Of a DNA stretch of 33,759 nt, positions 1 through 7,588 are shown piece after piece. Position 1 is the stretch's first letter. Each line of letters begins with the position of its first letter. The DNA is taken from assembly GCA_012730045.1 (NCBI GenBank), contig JAAYBR010000087.1, positions 1-33,759 on the forward strand, in the 5' to 3' direction. The translations under genes were made by a program, and so were the position numbers. The DNA comes from Candidatus Hydrogenedentota bacterium (GTDB lineage Bacteria > Hydrogenedentota > Hydrogenedentia > Hydrogenedentales > CAITNO01). The notes under the pieces are model-generated. The model was not told the origin of the DNA, made no database searches, and saw nothing but the letters and a program-made list of their open reading frames with translations.

Positions 1-12
1 GTAAAATGGCAC

Positions 13-84
13 GGGGACATTGCGGACTCCTTCGGTGATGGTTGCGGAACAACTCATTCTACCGAACGGAACCGCAATGTCTCC
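13..84. repeat. Imperfect 24-bp inverted repeat at the left edge
   Basis: Positions 13-36 and 61-84 form an inverted repeat with 19 of 24 positions matching. Both arms share a GACATTGCGG core and a TTCGGT end, with a 24-bp centre. The element lies directly upstream of the part of the first gene that looks like real protein, and its base composition is less GC-biased than the gene. It could be a small palindromic (MITE- or REP-like) element or ordinary intergenic sequence joined to a gene fragment. No target duplication can be judged because the window starts here. Confidence 0.5.
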
Positions 85-949
85 TCTCCTTTTCTGCCCG
101 TGTTGCGTTTCGCGCTTGAATCCGCCGTTCCTTTACATCAACGACTGGAACGAGTGGACGGCGGGAAAATACTCCCGCGGCGAGGGGCAGACCACCGATT
201 TCATGCGCCGCAAGAGCAACTACTCCTTCGTGGACCAGTACAACCCCGAGTTCAACCGCTGCATTCACCCCATGCGCGGCGGCTACACGGACAACTACTA
301 CATGCAGATGGCCCAGAATATCCGCCGCTACAAGGGCGCACGGCCCCTCCCCGTGAACACGGGCGCCGTGGATGTCGCCGTGGACGGCGCGTTTGACGAC
401 TGGAAGGCCGTCGCCGTGGAGTACCGCGACACGGCGGGCGACACCACGCACCGCGACCACAAGGGCTACGGCGGGCTCCACTACACCAACACCAGCGGCC
501 GCAACGACATCGTCACCTGCAAGGCCGCCGTGAACGCCGCTCAGGTCGCCTTCCTCGCCGAGACCGCCGCCGGCCTCACCCCGCACACGGACCCGAACTG
601 GATGCTCCTCCTCGTGGACGCCGACCAAAACCACGACACCGGATGGTTCGGCTATGACCTGCTGGTGAACCGGAAGGTCGTGGACGAAAAGACCACCACC
701 GTCGAGCGCTGGGACGCCGCCGCAGGCGCCTGGGCCGACGCGGCAACAGTGCCCCTGCGATACGCGGGCAAATCCCTCGAACTCGCCCTGCCCCGGGACC
801 TCTTCGGCCCCGCCGCCGCCGAGCTGGCCTTCGACTTCCACTGGTGCGACAACCCGGCGGAACTCAAAGACCCCATCTCCCTCTGCACCGACGGCGACAG
901 CGCCCCCAACCGCCGGTTCAACTACCGTTTCCTCTGGAAGGCGGAATAG
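20..949 (+). CDS. 3' part of a carbohydrate-active protein with a C-terminal CBM9-like domain (N-terminus missing)
   Basis: Only the C-terminal part of a larger protein seems present. Convincing protein begins near base 119 with a PPFLYINDWNEW segment, a motif typical of the last strand of GH99/GH71-like glycosidase barrels. From about residue 120 to the end comes a domain resembling family-9-like carbohydrate-binding or DOMON-like sandwiches: DGAFDDWKAV, YRDTAGDTTHRD, GRNDIV, NWMLLLVDADQ and GYDLLVNR. The first ~33 residues, read from a TTG at 20 or an ATG at 38, are not convincing and translate a palindromic element. An in-frame stop at base 2 rules out extension to the window edge. So either the gene was cut by insertion or rearrangement, or a misassembly joined unrelated sequence. 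The product probably bound or cleaved polysaccharide. The family is inferred from motifs only, and the start is unresolved. Confidence 0.6.
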   Translation: MRTPSVMVAEQLILPNGTAMSPLLFCPCCVSRLNPPFLYINDWNEWTAGKYSRGEGQTTDFMRRKSNYSFVDQYNPEFNRCIHPMRGGYTDNYYMQMAQNIRRYKGARPLPVNTGAVDVAVDGAFDDWKAVAVEYRDTAGDTTHRDHKGYGGLHYTNTSGRNDIVTCKAAVNAAQVAFLAETAAGLTPHTDPNWMLLLVDADQNHDTGWFGYDLLVNRKVVDEKTTTVERWDAAAGAWADAATVPLRYAGKSLELALPRDLFGPAAAELAFDFHWCDNPAELKDPISLCTDGDSAPNRRFNYRFLWKAE

Positions 950-1040
950 GCCGGGCACAATAGAAGCCTCGACGATTCACGCCCTCTTTTTCAGAAGGAC
1001 TCACACGGAGGCGCAAAGCCGCCAAGAGAGGGAAGAACGG

Positions 1041-1115
1041 GCTTCCCTGGGAACGCCAGTCTCCCGATTGGCCTCCCAAAGCGTGCGGCTCAGGAAATTG
1101 CGTTCCCAGGAAAGC
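1041..1115. repeat. Intergenic inverted repeat, 16-bp arms
   Basis: Positions 1041-1056 and 1100-1115 are inverted copies with one mismatch (core CCTGGGAACGC / GCGTTCCCAGG). The 43-bp centre holds a smaller dyad, GCCA...TTGGC. It lies in the 193-bp gap between two genes that converge on it. It is not a canonical terminator because no T-run follows on either strand. It belongs to the same general class as the other GC-rich palindromic intergenic elements in this window, although its sequence differs. Confidence 0.6.
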
Positions 1116-1142
1116 GGTTGCCCCGACACACTCAGTACTTTC

Positions 1143-1640
1143 TTAGTTGACGGGCGGGGGATTCTCCAACGGAACAGGGGAAGGGAGCAAGCGGGTGCAT
1201 GCCTCCCGGAAGGCATAGATGGACATCGTGATTCCCACAAGCGACCAAGTGTATGTATCGGGAAACCACTCCCCAACAGTCCCACCGAAGCCTCCAATCA
1301 GGTCAATTGCCGCAAGGACCACCAAGGGCAGGACTGGGAGACCGATGGCAAAGACAAGCGCCTCCCCCCTGGTGCGTCCCTGAACAACCAGCAGCGCGAA
1401 TAACCCGATCAACAGCAAGTCGAACGTCTCCGCTTCCAGAAAGGCAATTGCGAGCCCGAATCCGAGCAATAACAGCGCAGCCAAGGCAAGACCGAACAAG
1501 ACTCCCGCACCCTCTCCCATCCGAACCGCCCACGGGCCCAGCCCTATCTCAACGGACTCTTCCCCTTCACCCTGGATCACTTGGACACGCAACAAGCGCG
1601 CCCGAAGCTCCTTTGCGAAAAACGCGCGCAGAATGCTCAC
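1143..1640 (-). CDS. Hypothetical membrane protein
   Basis: This 165-residue protein has no family I recognise. A GTG at 1640 is chosen as start because an AGGGAGAG ribosome-binding site sits about 9 bases upstream and no nearby ATG fits. Residues 1-40 are polar with several Arg and Glu (probably cytoplasmic). Four hydrophobic segments follow, near 46-68, 72-88, 94-115 and 128-142, and the tail is proline-rich. It is monocistronic, reading away from the GH30 gene, with its own promoter just upstream. The membrane-protein call is secure from hydropathy; the function is unknown. Confidence 0.7.
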   Translation of the reverse strand: MSILRAFFAKELRARLLRVQVIQGEGEESVEIGLGPWAVRMGEGAGVLFGLALAALLLLGFGLAIAFLEAETFDLLLIGLFALLVVQGRTRGEALVFAIGLPVLPLVVLAAIDLIGGFGGTVGEWFPDTYTWSLVGITMSIYAFREACTRLLPSPVPLENPPPVN

Positions 1641-1660
1641 CGGCTGCTCTCCCTGACTGT

Positions 1661-1695
1661 GGTGCTATTCTAGCACCCCTTCCCGCGCACGGCAA
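1661..1695 (-). promoter_or_regulatory. Promoter with operator-like dyad for the membrane-protein gene
   Basis: Read on the minus strand, TTGCCG (1690-1695), a 17-bp spacer and TAGAAT (1667-1672) form a good sigma-70-type promoter, placing the transcript start only about 20 bases before the GTG at 1640. A perfect dyad with 7-bp arms, GGTGCTA-TTC-TAGCACC (1661-1677), covers the -10 box, the usual place for a repressor site. The binding protein is not identifiable from sequence. Confidence 0.55.
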
Positions 1696-1802
1696 CCCGC
1701 GTCCGCCCGGAAGGCGTCCGTCCCCGGCAGGAAATGTCTTCCAGTTCTGAATCTGCGCACATCTGCGCCATCTGCGGACAGTCCTCCCCGCCCGCCGGTT
1801 TC

Positions 1803-1832
1803 TTTACCCTCTCCCGGGATGTCGGCTAGAAT
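1803..1832 (+). promoter_or_regulatory. Probable promoter of the GH30/ankyrin operon
   Basis: TAGAAT at 1827-1832 preceded at 18 bp by TTTACC (1803-1808) fits a sigma-70-type promoter with a strong -10 and a weak -35. Transcription would start near 1838, about 36 bases before the GH30 ATG. The leader contains an AGGA-type ribosome-binding site upstream of the start codon. Confidence 0.45.
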
Positions 1833-1873
1833 ACCGGGACGGACGTTATCCTAGAGGGAAGAAAGGACTCCTG

Positions 1874-3280
1874 ATGAGGCGAGTGACCCTGGTTGCCCTG
1901 TTGCTGGCCCTTGCCGTGCCCGGTTTCTCGGCGGAAACGGTGGACGTGTGGATGACGACGCAGGACGGGGCGAAGACCCTCTCCCAGGAGCCCCCGATCC
2001 CGCTGGCGGACAAGGCCGGCGGCGGAGACTTCGTGATTACCCTGTCCCCCGAGAAGACGGGGCAGGAAATCCTGGGCTTGGGCGCGTCGTGGGAGCATGC
2101 CACCTGCGAGAACCTGTTCAAGCTGCCGGAGGCGGAGCGGCTGGAGGTAATCCGGAAGATAGTCTCGCCCGTGGACGGCATCGGCATGAACCTGATGCGC
2201 CTGTGCATCGGGTCTTCTGACTTCATCGGCGAGCCGTACTACACCTACTGCGACCTGCCGGAGGGGCAGGAGGACCCCGAACTCGCCCGGTTCTCCATCG
2301 AGAAGGACCGGGCCCATGTGCTCCCGGTGGTGAAGGCGTCACAGGCGGCGAACCCGGACCTGCTCTTCTTCGCCTCCTGCTGGAGCGCCCCGGCGTGGAT
2401 GAAGACCACGGGCAAGCTGGGCGGCGGCAAGCTCCGCCCGGAGTGCCACCCGGTCTACGCGAAGTACCTGCTCAAGTTCATTCAGGCCTATGAAGCGGAA
2501 GGCATCCCGATCCACGCCGTCACGGTGCAGAACGAGCCGCACATGATCGCCCCCGGCTACCCGACGACCCTGTGGTCCGCCGAGGAAATGCGCGACTTCA
2601 TCCGCGACCACCTCGGCCCGCTGTTCAGGGAGAACGGCGTGAAGACCCTGATCTGGTGCTGGGACCACAACTGGAACAAGCCGGAGGTGCCCCGGACCAT
2701 TCTGTCGGACCCGCAGGCGGCGCAGTACATTGACGGAACGGGCTTCCACCACTACGAGGGGAAGGTCGAGGCGCAGAGCGTCATTAAGGCCGAATTCCCG
2801 GACAAGCACATCTACTTCACCGAGGGGTCCGTGTTCCGCCCGCGGGGGGCCGTGATGATCGCGAACATCCTGCGCAACTGGTCGCGGTCCTACAGCGCCT
2901 GGGTGGTCATGCTGGACGAGCACCGCAAGCCGAACCGGGGCCCGCACTCCGCCAGCGCCACGATCATCGAGCTCAAGGACTCCGGCGCGGTGGAGTACCG
3001 GAACGACTATTATCTCTACGGCCAGTTCATGAAGTTCATCCCCCGCGGCGCGGTCCGCGTCGAGTCCGACACCCCGGAGGGGAAGCGCCTCTTCTCCAAC
3101 GCGGCCTTCCGGACGCCCGGGGGAAAGATGGTGCTGGTCGTCGCCAACGCCGAAAGAAACCATACAGCTTTCTCCGTCCGGTGCGGGGAACAGGCCTTTG
3201 ACGCGGCCCTGCCCGCGGGGACAGTGGCAACCTACGTTTGGACGCCCGCCCGCCAACCCCTGTCTGGAGCCCTGCCATGA
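1874..3280 (+). CDS. Secreted GH30-family glycoside hydrolase
   Basis: This is a retaining beta-glycosidase of the family that includes glucosylceramidases, beta-1,6-glucanases and xylanases. Residues 1-20 are a Sec signal peptide ending FSA. The barrel carries the family landmarks: GLGASWEHA (68-76), MNLMRLCIGSSDF (105-117), SCWSAPAWMK (168-177), the acid/base glutamate in TVQNEP (Glu221) and the nucleophile in YFTEGS (Glu317). A C-terminal beta domain follows the barrel, as usual in GH30. At 468 residues it is full length. Its TGA overlaps the ATG of the ankyrin gene (ATGA), so the two are translationally coupled. The signal peptide indicates action in the periplasm or outside on an oligo- or polysaccharide. 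Family assignment is strong; the substrate cannot be read from sequence. Confidence 0.9.
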   Translation: MRRVTLVALLLALAVPGFSAETVDVWMTTQDGAKTLSQEPPIPLADKAGGGDFVITLSPEKTGQEILGLGASWEHATCENLFKLPEAERLEVIRKIVSPVDGIGMNLMRLCIGSSDFIGEPYYTYCDLPEGQEDPELARFSIEKDRAHVLPVVKASQAANPDLLFFASCWSAPAWMKTTGKLGGGKLRPECHPVYAKYLLKFIQAYEAEGIPIHAVTVQNEPHMIAPGYPTTLWSAEEMRDFIRDHLGPLFRENGVKTLIWCWDHNWNKPEVPRTILSDPQAAQYIDGTGFHHYEGKVEAQSVIKAEFPDKHIYFTEGSVFRPRGAVMIANILRNWSRSYSAWVVMLDEHRKPNRGPHSASATIIELKDSGAVEYRNDYYLYGQFMKFIPRGAVRVESDTPEGKRLFSNAAFRTPGGKMVLVVANAERNHTAFSVRCGEQAFDAALPAGTVATYVWTPARQPLSGALP

Positions 3281-5883
3281 TCGCCCATCTGAGAGTCGCC
3301 GCCTGCGGCCTGGCCCTGTGCGGCACATTTCTCGCAGCCTTTTCCGCGGGGCCGGCCGTGCGCGCGGACGCCGTCGCCCCCCCCGCGCCCGGCATGGAGC
3401 GCCTCTACGGCGGCAGCCTGCTTCAGGCGGCCGCGGCGGGCGACCTGTACGCCTCCCTGGCGCTCCTGCGCGCCGGGGCCGCCCTGTACGAGACCGACAC
3501 CGAAGGGCGGACGCCGCTCCTCACCGCCGCCGCCTCGGGCGCGCCCAACCTCCTGGACGCGCTCCTTGCGGCAGGGGTCCGGCGCGGCGACACGGACGCA
3601 GCGGGCAACAACGCCCTTCACCTGGCCGCCGCGGCCGGGGACATCTACACCGTCCGGCTGCTCAAACTGCGGGACTACGACCTGGGATCCATGAACCCCG
3701 CCCATGAAACGCCGATGCACCTCGCCGCGTCCGCCGGGCACTTGGCCGCCGTGCGCGGCCTGATGTCCCTGGGCGCGGACCCCGTGGCCTCCAAAGGCGA
3801 CCGTTTCTTCTCCCCCGTCATCGCGGCGCTTCAAGCGAAAAAGTACGATGTGTCCGCCCTCTTCCGGGCGCTGGGGACTGATCTGGGCTCCCACTTTGCG
3901 GCCGGATACGGGGACATCGGGGCGCTGGAGGAGTACGAGAGGACCAACCCCAACGAACTCACAAAGGTGGACAGAATGATGCGGCATGCGGTCCACAACG
4001 CCGCCGATGCCGGCCAGGTAGAGGTTATGCGCTGGTTCATACAACGCGGACACTCCTTCACCCAGGCATCCCAGGACGGCATGAATCCCGTCCAGTCAGC
4101 CTTGCACCTGGACAACCGAGAGATGCTGGAGCTCTTCTTCGAGTCCGGGCTTTCGCTGCTCTACCGGGATTCGACCGCCTACGGCAACACCCTGTTGAAC
4201 ATGGCCGTCCTGAACAACAATCCCGGACAGCTCGAGTGGTTCCTGGACAAGGGCGTTCCGGTCGGCCTCGCCAACACCCGGGGCAACACGGCCCTGCACA
4301 CCGCCGTGGAACAGGACACCTACCCCATCGCGAAAATCCTGATCGCGCGGGGCGCGCCCGTCAACACGAAGAACGAGCGCGGGGCCACCCCCCTGCACCT
4401 GGCCTCCGAAAAGGGCGCGACGGCCCTCGCCTCGCTGCTGCTGGACAGCGGGGCCGACATCGCCTCGCGGGACACCAGCCGGCGGCAGCCGCTGCATCTG
4501 GCGGTGCAGGGCGGCCACATCGCCCTCGCCCGCCTGCTGATCGAGCGGGGCGCCGACGTCCAGTTCCGGGAGAAACGGGGGTACACCCCCCTGCACATCG
4601 CCTGCGAACGGGACGACGAGCCAGCGGCCACCCTCCTCATCGCAAGCGGCGCGGACCTCACGGTGGGCGACGAGCGGGGCCACACCCCCCTCCACGTCGC
4701 CGCGGCGGTGCCCGCGCGCAAGTGCTTCGCCCTCCTGCTCTCCAAGGGCGCCGATCCCAACGCCGGCGACAAGGAGGGGCGCACGCCCCTCTGGCCAGCG
4801 CTTGAGGGGGACCATCTGGAACTCGCCCAGGCCCTCGTCAACGCGGGCGCAAAAACATCCCACGTGACACCGGCCGGAAGGACGCCCATGTTCCCCGCCG
4901 TCCGCGGAAAATCGGACAAGGCGGCCAAATGGCTCGTCGCCAACGGACTGACCGTGGACGCCGTGGACAAGGAAGGGCGCACGGTCCTGCACGAGGCCGC
5001 CGCCTACGGCGAAATTGACACCGTCCGTTTCCTCCTGGCGGGCGGCGCGCCGGTCAACCCGCTGGACGCGCAGGGACGGCTTCCCCTGCACCTGGCCGCC
5101 GAACGCGGCAACGTGCTCAGCGTGAAGGTGCTCGTGGACGCCGGGGCCGACTACGAAAAGCCGGACGCCGCCGGCAGGCTCCCCATCCATTACGCCGCGG
5201 CGCGCGGGCACTGGGGGCCCTGCCAGGTCTTCATTCTCAGAGGGCGCCAGGTGAACCTCCCGGACGGCGACGGGAACTCGCCGCTCCATCTTGCCGCCGA
5301 AAGCGGACAGCAGCGCACCGTGAAGCTTCTCCTGGGGCGCGGGGCCGATTTCACGGCAAGAAACGCGGCCGGAAAATCGGCACTGGACCTCCTTGAAGCG
5401 TCCGTGAGCGAGGGGCGCAAGGCTCTCGGCAGAAGCCCCGCCGAGGCGGCGGTCCACCAGGGCCGCGAGACCACCCTCCTCTTCCTGCGCGCCGTGCTGC
5501 TGGATGAGACCCGCCAGGCCGTGCTCCGCGGCGACGCCGGCTTTCTTGCGCGCATTCTGGACGTGATGCCCGCGGCGGCGCGTTCCAAGACCCTCGGGCT
5601 CACCCCCCTCCACCTCGCCGCCCGCGCGGGGGACATGAAGTGCCTGGAAACGCTGCTTGCGGCGAAGGGGGATCCCAACGCCCCCTCTGACACCGTGGAC
5701 GGAAACACCCCCCTGCACGAGGCCGCCGCCGCGGGCACACATGAGGCCGCCAGACGCCTGCTGGAGGCGGGTGCCAGCGCCCCCCTCCAGAACGCGCACG
5801 GAAAGACCGCCGCCGCCGTGGCGCGTGAGGCCGGCTACCAGGAGCTTGGCGTGCTGCTGGCCGCGGGGGAAACCGACTCCTGA
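3277..5883 (+). CDS. Exported ankyrin-repeat protein
   Basis: The start is the ATG at 3277 that overlaps the GH30 stop, with GGAG 8 bases upstream. The frame opens 39 bases earlier at a TTG, but that segment lies inside the GH30 gene and would mask the signal peptide. The first ~30 residues are an export signal ending near VRADA. Almost all the remaining ~840 residues are ankyrin repeats of about 33 residues with the G-x-TPLHLAA pattern. The repeats are regular between about residues 330 and 700 and more divergent before. An inter-repeat helical stretch lies near residues 700-760. No enzymatic domain is visible. Ankyrin arrays bind proteins; an exported one suggests a scaffold or binding role at the envelope. 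Coupling to GH30 implies matched expression. Stop at 5881-5883. Confidence 0.88.
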   Translation: MIAHLRVAACGLALCGTFLAAFSAGPAVRADAVAPPAPGMERLYGGSLLQAAAAGDLYASLALLRAGAALYETDTEGRTPLLTAAASGAPNLLDALLAAGVRRGDTDAAGNNALHLAAAAGDIYTVRLLKLRDYDLGSMNPAHETPMHLAASAGHLAAVRGLMSLGADPVASKGDRFFSPVIAALQAKKYDVSALFRALGTDLGSHFAAGYGDIGALEEYERTNPNELTKVDRMMRHAVHNAADAGQVEVMRWFIQRGHSFTQASQDGMNPVQSALHLDNREMLELFFESGLSLLYRDSTAYGNTLLNMAVLNNNPGQLEWFLDKGVPVGLANTRGNTALHTAVEQDTYPIAKILIARGAPVNTKNERGATPLHLASEKGATALASLLLDSGADIASRDTSRRQPLHLAVQGGHIALARLLIERGADVQFREKRGYTPLHIACERDDEPAATLLIASGADLTVGDERGHTPLHVAAAVPARKCFALLLSKGADPNAGDKEGRTPLWPALEGDHLELAQALVNAGAKTSHVTPAGRTPMFPAVRGKSDKAAKWLVANGLTVDAVDKEGRTVLHEAAAYGEIDTVRFLLAGGAPVNPLDAQGRLPLHLAAERGNVLSVKVLVDAGADYEKPDAAGRLPIHYAAARGHWGPCQVFILRGRQVNLPDGDGNSPLHLAAESGQQRTVKLLLGRGADFTARNAAGKSALDLLEASVSEGRKALGRSPAEAAVHQGRETTLLFLRAVLLDETRQAVLRGDAGFLARILDVMPAAARSKTLGLTPLHLAARAGDMKCLETLLAAKGDPNAPSDTVDGNTPLHEAAAAGTHEAARRLLEAGASAPLQNAHGKTAAAVAREAGYQELGVLLAAGETDS

Positions 5884-5901
5884 CCGGGAATTAATGGAAG
5901 G

Positions 5902-5933
5902 GAGGGCGGCGGACTTTCGGTCACGCCGCCCTC
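5902..5933 (+). terminator. Strong hairpin after the ankyrin gene
   Basis: Perfect 10-bp arms, GAGGGCGGCG (5902-5911) and CGCCGCCCTC (5924-5933), with a 12-nt loop start 18 bases after the stop codon. No T-run follows on either strand, so it is either a U-less terminator or an RNA-stabilising 3' structure. Confidence 0.5.
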
Positions 5934-6258
5934 TGCTGCGGGGGGTGTCTGAATCCGCGGTGCCGGCCATTGCAGCCAGTCGCCGACGGAATCAAGATCC
6001 CGGGACCCCTGGGCTGTTAGGGGCTACCCCGGCCACCACGCTGGGCTGAAGCGTGGCCTCGTCTCAAACACCGGCATCATGATACCACTACATCTAGTGC
6101 GTTGTCAAGTGTTTTTTTCTTCCCGTTTTCAAGGAAAAGCCCTGCTCCTTGTGGTGCGTCCAGTCATGACCCCATATTTGGTGTGTATGCCGGAGCGGGC
6201 TGGGGCGGCATTCTCCAAGATGTTGTGTTAGACCTTTTACACGGGCCGGGGGAGACTC
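5934..6258. other. Gene-free convergent intergenic region
   Basis: This stretch lies between the ankyrin gene (+) and the URO-D-family gene (-), and no open frame in it looks coding. It holds a hairpin, CCACGCT-7-AGCGTGG (6036-6056), of the GC-rich palindromic kind, then an abrupt shift to lower G+C from about 6065 to 6240. The low-G+C part contains a T-run at 6112-6118 and a complete leftward promoter (separate entry). It could be the remnant of a lost gene or the locus of a small RNA. Confidence 0.5.
6079..6108 (-). promoter_or_regulatory. Orphan leftward promoter with a dyad in its spacer
   Basis: On the minus strand a perfect TTGACA (6103-6108), an 18-bp spacer and TATCAT (6079-6084) make one of the best promoter matches in the window. 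The spacer carries the dyad CACTA-4-TAGTG (6086-6099), operator-like in position. Transcription would run from about 6072 toward 5900, antisense to the end of the ankyrin transcript, and would meet two hairpins (6036-6056 and 5902-5933). No gene follows. Confidence 0.5.
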
Positions 6259-7284
6259 TCAGGCGCCGACTCCGCAGGTGAGACGGTCCCACGCGGCGAA
6301 CACTTCCCGGACATTTTCCGGGCGGGCCCCCGCGCCGAACTCGCACTGGGCGATGCAGCCCCCGTCCCGCCAGAGGTGGCGGTGGACCTCCGCGACGGCT
6401 GCTGCCACCTCCTCCGGAGAGGCCTCCGGCAGAATGTGCTGCCGGTCAATCTCGCCCCAGAAGGTGACCTTTCCGGCGAAGGGGGCGAGGTTTTCGACGC
6501 CCATGCAGAAGACCTGGCTGTTGACGGCGTCCACGCCCAGTTCCACCAGGTCCGGAAAGATGTCCAGGGTGTGCCCGTCGGAATGCATGAAAAGCTTCTT
6601 CCCGGCGCCGCGGGCGATCTGGGCGTAGTCCCGGTACATGGGTTTGAACAGTTCGCGCCAGAGGGACGGATCAATCAACAGCGCCTGCTGCGAGCCCCAG
6701 TCGTCCATGAACATGAGGCCGTCCACGTCGGTGCGCGCCCAGAGCTCCAGAAGGCCGCAGTAAAAGCGGTGCATGTCCGCGAGAAACGCCTCAAACCCCG
6801 CGGGGCGGGTCAGGAGGTCCATGCAGAGGTCGGCGGTCCCCCGGAGGAACTGGAGCTGCTCAAAGGGCCGGGGACAACACCCGGCCAGCACGAACGCCTC
6901 CGTCTCCGCGCAGAACCGGTTGACACGTTCCCCGTCCACGGTCTGCCACTCCACGGGCACATGAATTCTGCCCCGGTCGGCGTCCCAGTCGCCCACCAGG
7001 GGCTCCTTCACCTCGCCGATGACGCCGCGCTGGATGTTCACGAAGGTGCAGCCCCAGTCGTCCACCGAGACCCCGGGCTCCGTGGGGTCGCCGTGGCCGG
7101 GGCCGTTTTCCCGGAGGAATCCGGGGCATCCGGCGATGTCAGGGGGAAAATCGCGCAGAATGCCCGCAACCGCCTCCCCGTGGTGGATTTCCGCCCAGGG
7201 GAGCGTCCAGAGCTGGCGGGGCGCGCGGGCGGGCCGTCTGCATTCCAGCGTCTGGCGGACAAGGTCCCGGGATGATGCGGACAT
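6259..7284 (-). CDS. Uroporphyrinogen-decarboxylase-family protein
   Basis: This 341-residue protein belongs to the URO-D/methyltransferase superfamily but is probably not haem-biosynthetic HemE. The ATG at 7284 has AGGAG about 8 bases upstream; the frame stays open for 56 more codons but those overlap the acylphosphatase gene in another frame. Family features are the N-terminal RQTLECRRPAR segment, GLMFMDDWGSQQALLIDP, KKLFMHSDGHTLDIFPDLVELGVDA and the late WGEIDRQHILP strand, all typical of the large environmental group annotated as URO-D-like. Relatives demethylate or decarboxylate small molecules, often with corrinoid partners, but no corrinoid protein is encoded nearby. It is last in a leftward operon with the acylphosphatase (28-bp gap) and the HEAT-repeat gene. 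Substrate unknown. Confidence 0.8.
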   Translation of the reverse strand: MSASSRDLVRQTLECRRPARAPRQLWTLPWAEIHHGEAVAGILRDFPPDIAGCPGFLRENGPGHGDPTEPGVSVDDWGCTFVNIQRGVIGEVKEPLVGDWDADRGRIHVPVEWQTVDGERVNRFCAETEAFVLAGCCPRPFEQLQFLRGTADLCMDLLTRPAGFEAFLADMHRFYCGLLELWARTDVDGLMFMDDWGSQQALLIDPSLWRELFKPMYRDYAQIARGAGKKLFMHSDGHTLDIFPDLVELGVDAVNSQVFCMGVENLAPFAGKVTFWGEIDRQHILPEASPEEVAAAVAEVHRHLWRDGGCIAQCEFGAGARPENVREVFAAWDRLTCGVGA

Positions 7285-7312
7285 GGCGTTCTGCTCCTGC
7301 GGGGGCGGGGGC

Positions 7313-7588
7313 TTACCCGCGAATATGGACTCCGTCCTCGCCGGGCTTCCCTGCGGACTCCCAGCACTCCTGAACGCGGTCCACCCTGGCGAACCGGGGG
7401 CCCCGGGCGCACCAGTCGCGCATTTCCTCAAGGGACTCCCTGCCGCCCTCAAACACGGCCTCGACGCCGCCGTCCGGGAGGTTGCGCACCCATCCGGAGA
7501 GGCCGAGCCGGCGCGCCTCCTCGGCGGCCGCCCAGCGGTAGCCGACTCCCTGCACCCTGCCGGAAACCAGCATCCGCAGGCGTTCCAT
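7313..7588 (-). CDS. acyP: Acylphosphatase
   Basis: This 91-residue protein has the usual length for the family that hydrolyses carboxyl-phosphate bonds such as acetyl or 1,3-bisphosphoglyceryl phosphate. The signature GRVQGVGYR (10-18) supplies the phosphate-binding arginine (Arg18), and GWVRNLPDG (32-40) the catalytic asparagine (Asn36), spaced exactly as in characterised acylphosphatases. The ATG at 7588 overlaps the TGA of the HEAT gene (TGATG) and has AGGAA at good spacing; a GTG one codon upstream is the alternative. It is the middle gene of a leftward operon. Cytoplasmic, no signal peptide. Confidence 0.93.
   Translation of the reverse strand: MERLRMLVSGRVQGVGYRWAAAEEARRLGLSGWVRNLPDGGVEAVFEGGRESLEEMRDWCARGPRFARVDRVQECWESAGKPGEDGVHIRG

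Noticed and set aside
4096-5970. 624-codon open frame opposite the ankyrin gene
   Set aside because: A shadow of the repeated ankyrin codons; low-complexity Gly/Val/Arg translation.
6079-6108. BlaI/CopY-type operator in the orphan promoter
   Set aside because: CACTACATCTAGTG has a TACA half-site, but the other half does not match the TACA-N2-TGTA pattern, so only a generic dyad is claimed.
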